Positions 63,311 through 64,000 of a stretch of DNA of 64,000 bases are shown here, one piece after another. Source of the stretch: Malaya genurostris (lineage: Eukaryota; Arthropoda; Insecta; Diptera; Culicidae); NCBI RefSeq assembly GCF_030247185.1, contig NC_080571.1:46231002-46295001 (forward strand), given 5' to 3'. Under the pieces are notes generated by a model. It had not been told where the DNA came from, searched no databases, and worked only from the letters and a program-made list of their open reading frames with translations. Positions within the stretch are counted from its first letter, which is position 1. Each line of letters starts with the position of its first letter. The position numbers were made by a program, and so were the translations under genes.

Positions 63311-64000
63311 GCGGATGGCCACTTGAGCAGAAACACTTACCTGCATTAGTTAAGAATCCTTCCAACAACATAATAAAAAACTTTCCAACATCAGTTTGAA
63401 CTCGTCTGATAGTTGGTTAAAAGGACACATCTATTTTATTCAAACCAGAAAATTCCCAAAAAATATCGGATGAATTGCTCCTCTTTTATTATTCGTTGCA
63501 CGTGACATAAGCGAATCAATATTGTATGAATCTTTTAGCTGGAGAACATCCTCACATCCTTTTTCCGTCGAATCGATTTAGCGTGCACAAACAAAAACCA
63601 CTTCCGCGCTACTTCATCGGTTTTGTCCCCCTCGGGAAGCCAATTGATTAATCGTTTCTGAATTTTCTAGTGGTTGACCTTTTTCAGGCCACTTCATGGA
63701 GGTGATGATCCCAAAATTAATACCGGTCCGAACTTTCCGAAGAAGAACCGTATTGTTTTTCCAGCAAGGATAATATCTGCCAGCACTTTTGACACCCGTC
63801 CCATTCTCGGTTGTTCATTTCATATCGAAAAATTCCCATCCCCCTTTGGTTTGTCTTATCTCGTTTTTCTACGCTCCACTAGGCACCAACGCCAATCGAT
63901 GAAAGTGGACCATCGAATCGTTGGCCGGCGGCGTCGGACTGGTTCTGTTCACTGGCCCGAGCTACCGTCGACTGTTCTGTTGGCAAACAAACCCAAGGAT
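63311..64000. other. Gene-less right edge
   Basis: Less AT-rich and repeat-free. A good minus-strand donor (AATGCAG|GTAAGTG, near 63340) and a GC-richer open stretch after 63880 hint that an exon of a neighbouring gene may lie at or beyond the edge, but no product is recognisable. Confidence 0.35.

Noticed and set aside
63880..64000. Possible exon at the right edge
   Set aside because: A short open stretch after a weak acceptor (ccactag) with no recognisable product; cannot be judged without the next sequence.

Overview
The window is AT-rich eukaryotic DNA, almost certainly from a mosquito (Culicidae). The reasons are spliceosomal introns, two small cuticular-type genes with insect core promoters, ITmDD37E-type mariner relics (a group first described in mosquitoes), an RTE/JAM1-like retroposon, a tRNA-derived SINE, an errantivirus, and many copies of the dispersed repeat that carries the 'cttccggttccgga' motif. 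I cannot name the species. Only two ordinary host genes are well supported: a two-exon cuticular-type gene on the minus strand (17178-17485) and a similar one on the plus strand (41825-42213). Nearly everything else is transposable elements, their relics and satellites.

Left part (1-20266): a MITE-like palindrome (about 1173-1464), a 2.4 kb composite minisatellite (2661-5110), dispersed mosquito repeats, a truncated SINE, a possible long interspersed element (11905-13880), hammerhead-like relics (about 2287-2395 and 14985-15990), the first cuticular gene, and a decayed ITmDD37E transposase.

Centre (20276-34243): a complete 14 kb Foldback-like Mutator (MULE/NOF-type) element. It is bounded by a perfect 9-bp target duplication. 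Its terminal inverted repeats are arrays of a 143-153 bp unit. Inside is a four-exon transposase gene with two MULE-like catalytic Asp residues, zinc clusters and a C-terminal domain resembling a ubiquitin-specific protease (Cys and His boxes). The gene is broken by two stops and a frameshift. The right interior of the element was invaded by an RTE retroposon, which was itself hit by an internally deleted I-type retroposon.

Right-centre (34300-47200): dispersed repeats, SINEs, a tandem array of 262-bp units each carrying a well-formed type III hammerhead ribozyme (38680-39480), a second ITmDD37E relic, the second cuticular gene, and a 1.14 kb non-autonomous TIR element.

Right part (47130-63310): a deep nest. 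A degenerate Jockey/CR1-like retroposon is interrupted by a hAT MITE, by ATGATAC repeats containing another TIR element with a fold-back DD41D mariner inside it, and by a 12.5 kb gypsy-type errantivirus (50152-62691, ATAT duplication, 253-bp LTRs). The env gene of that errantivirus is split by a 5.5 kb I-type non-LTR retrotransposon with intact ORFs (51556-57056, 13-bp duplication). The final 700 bp contain nothing I can assign.
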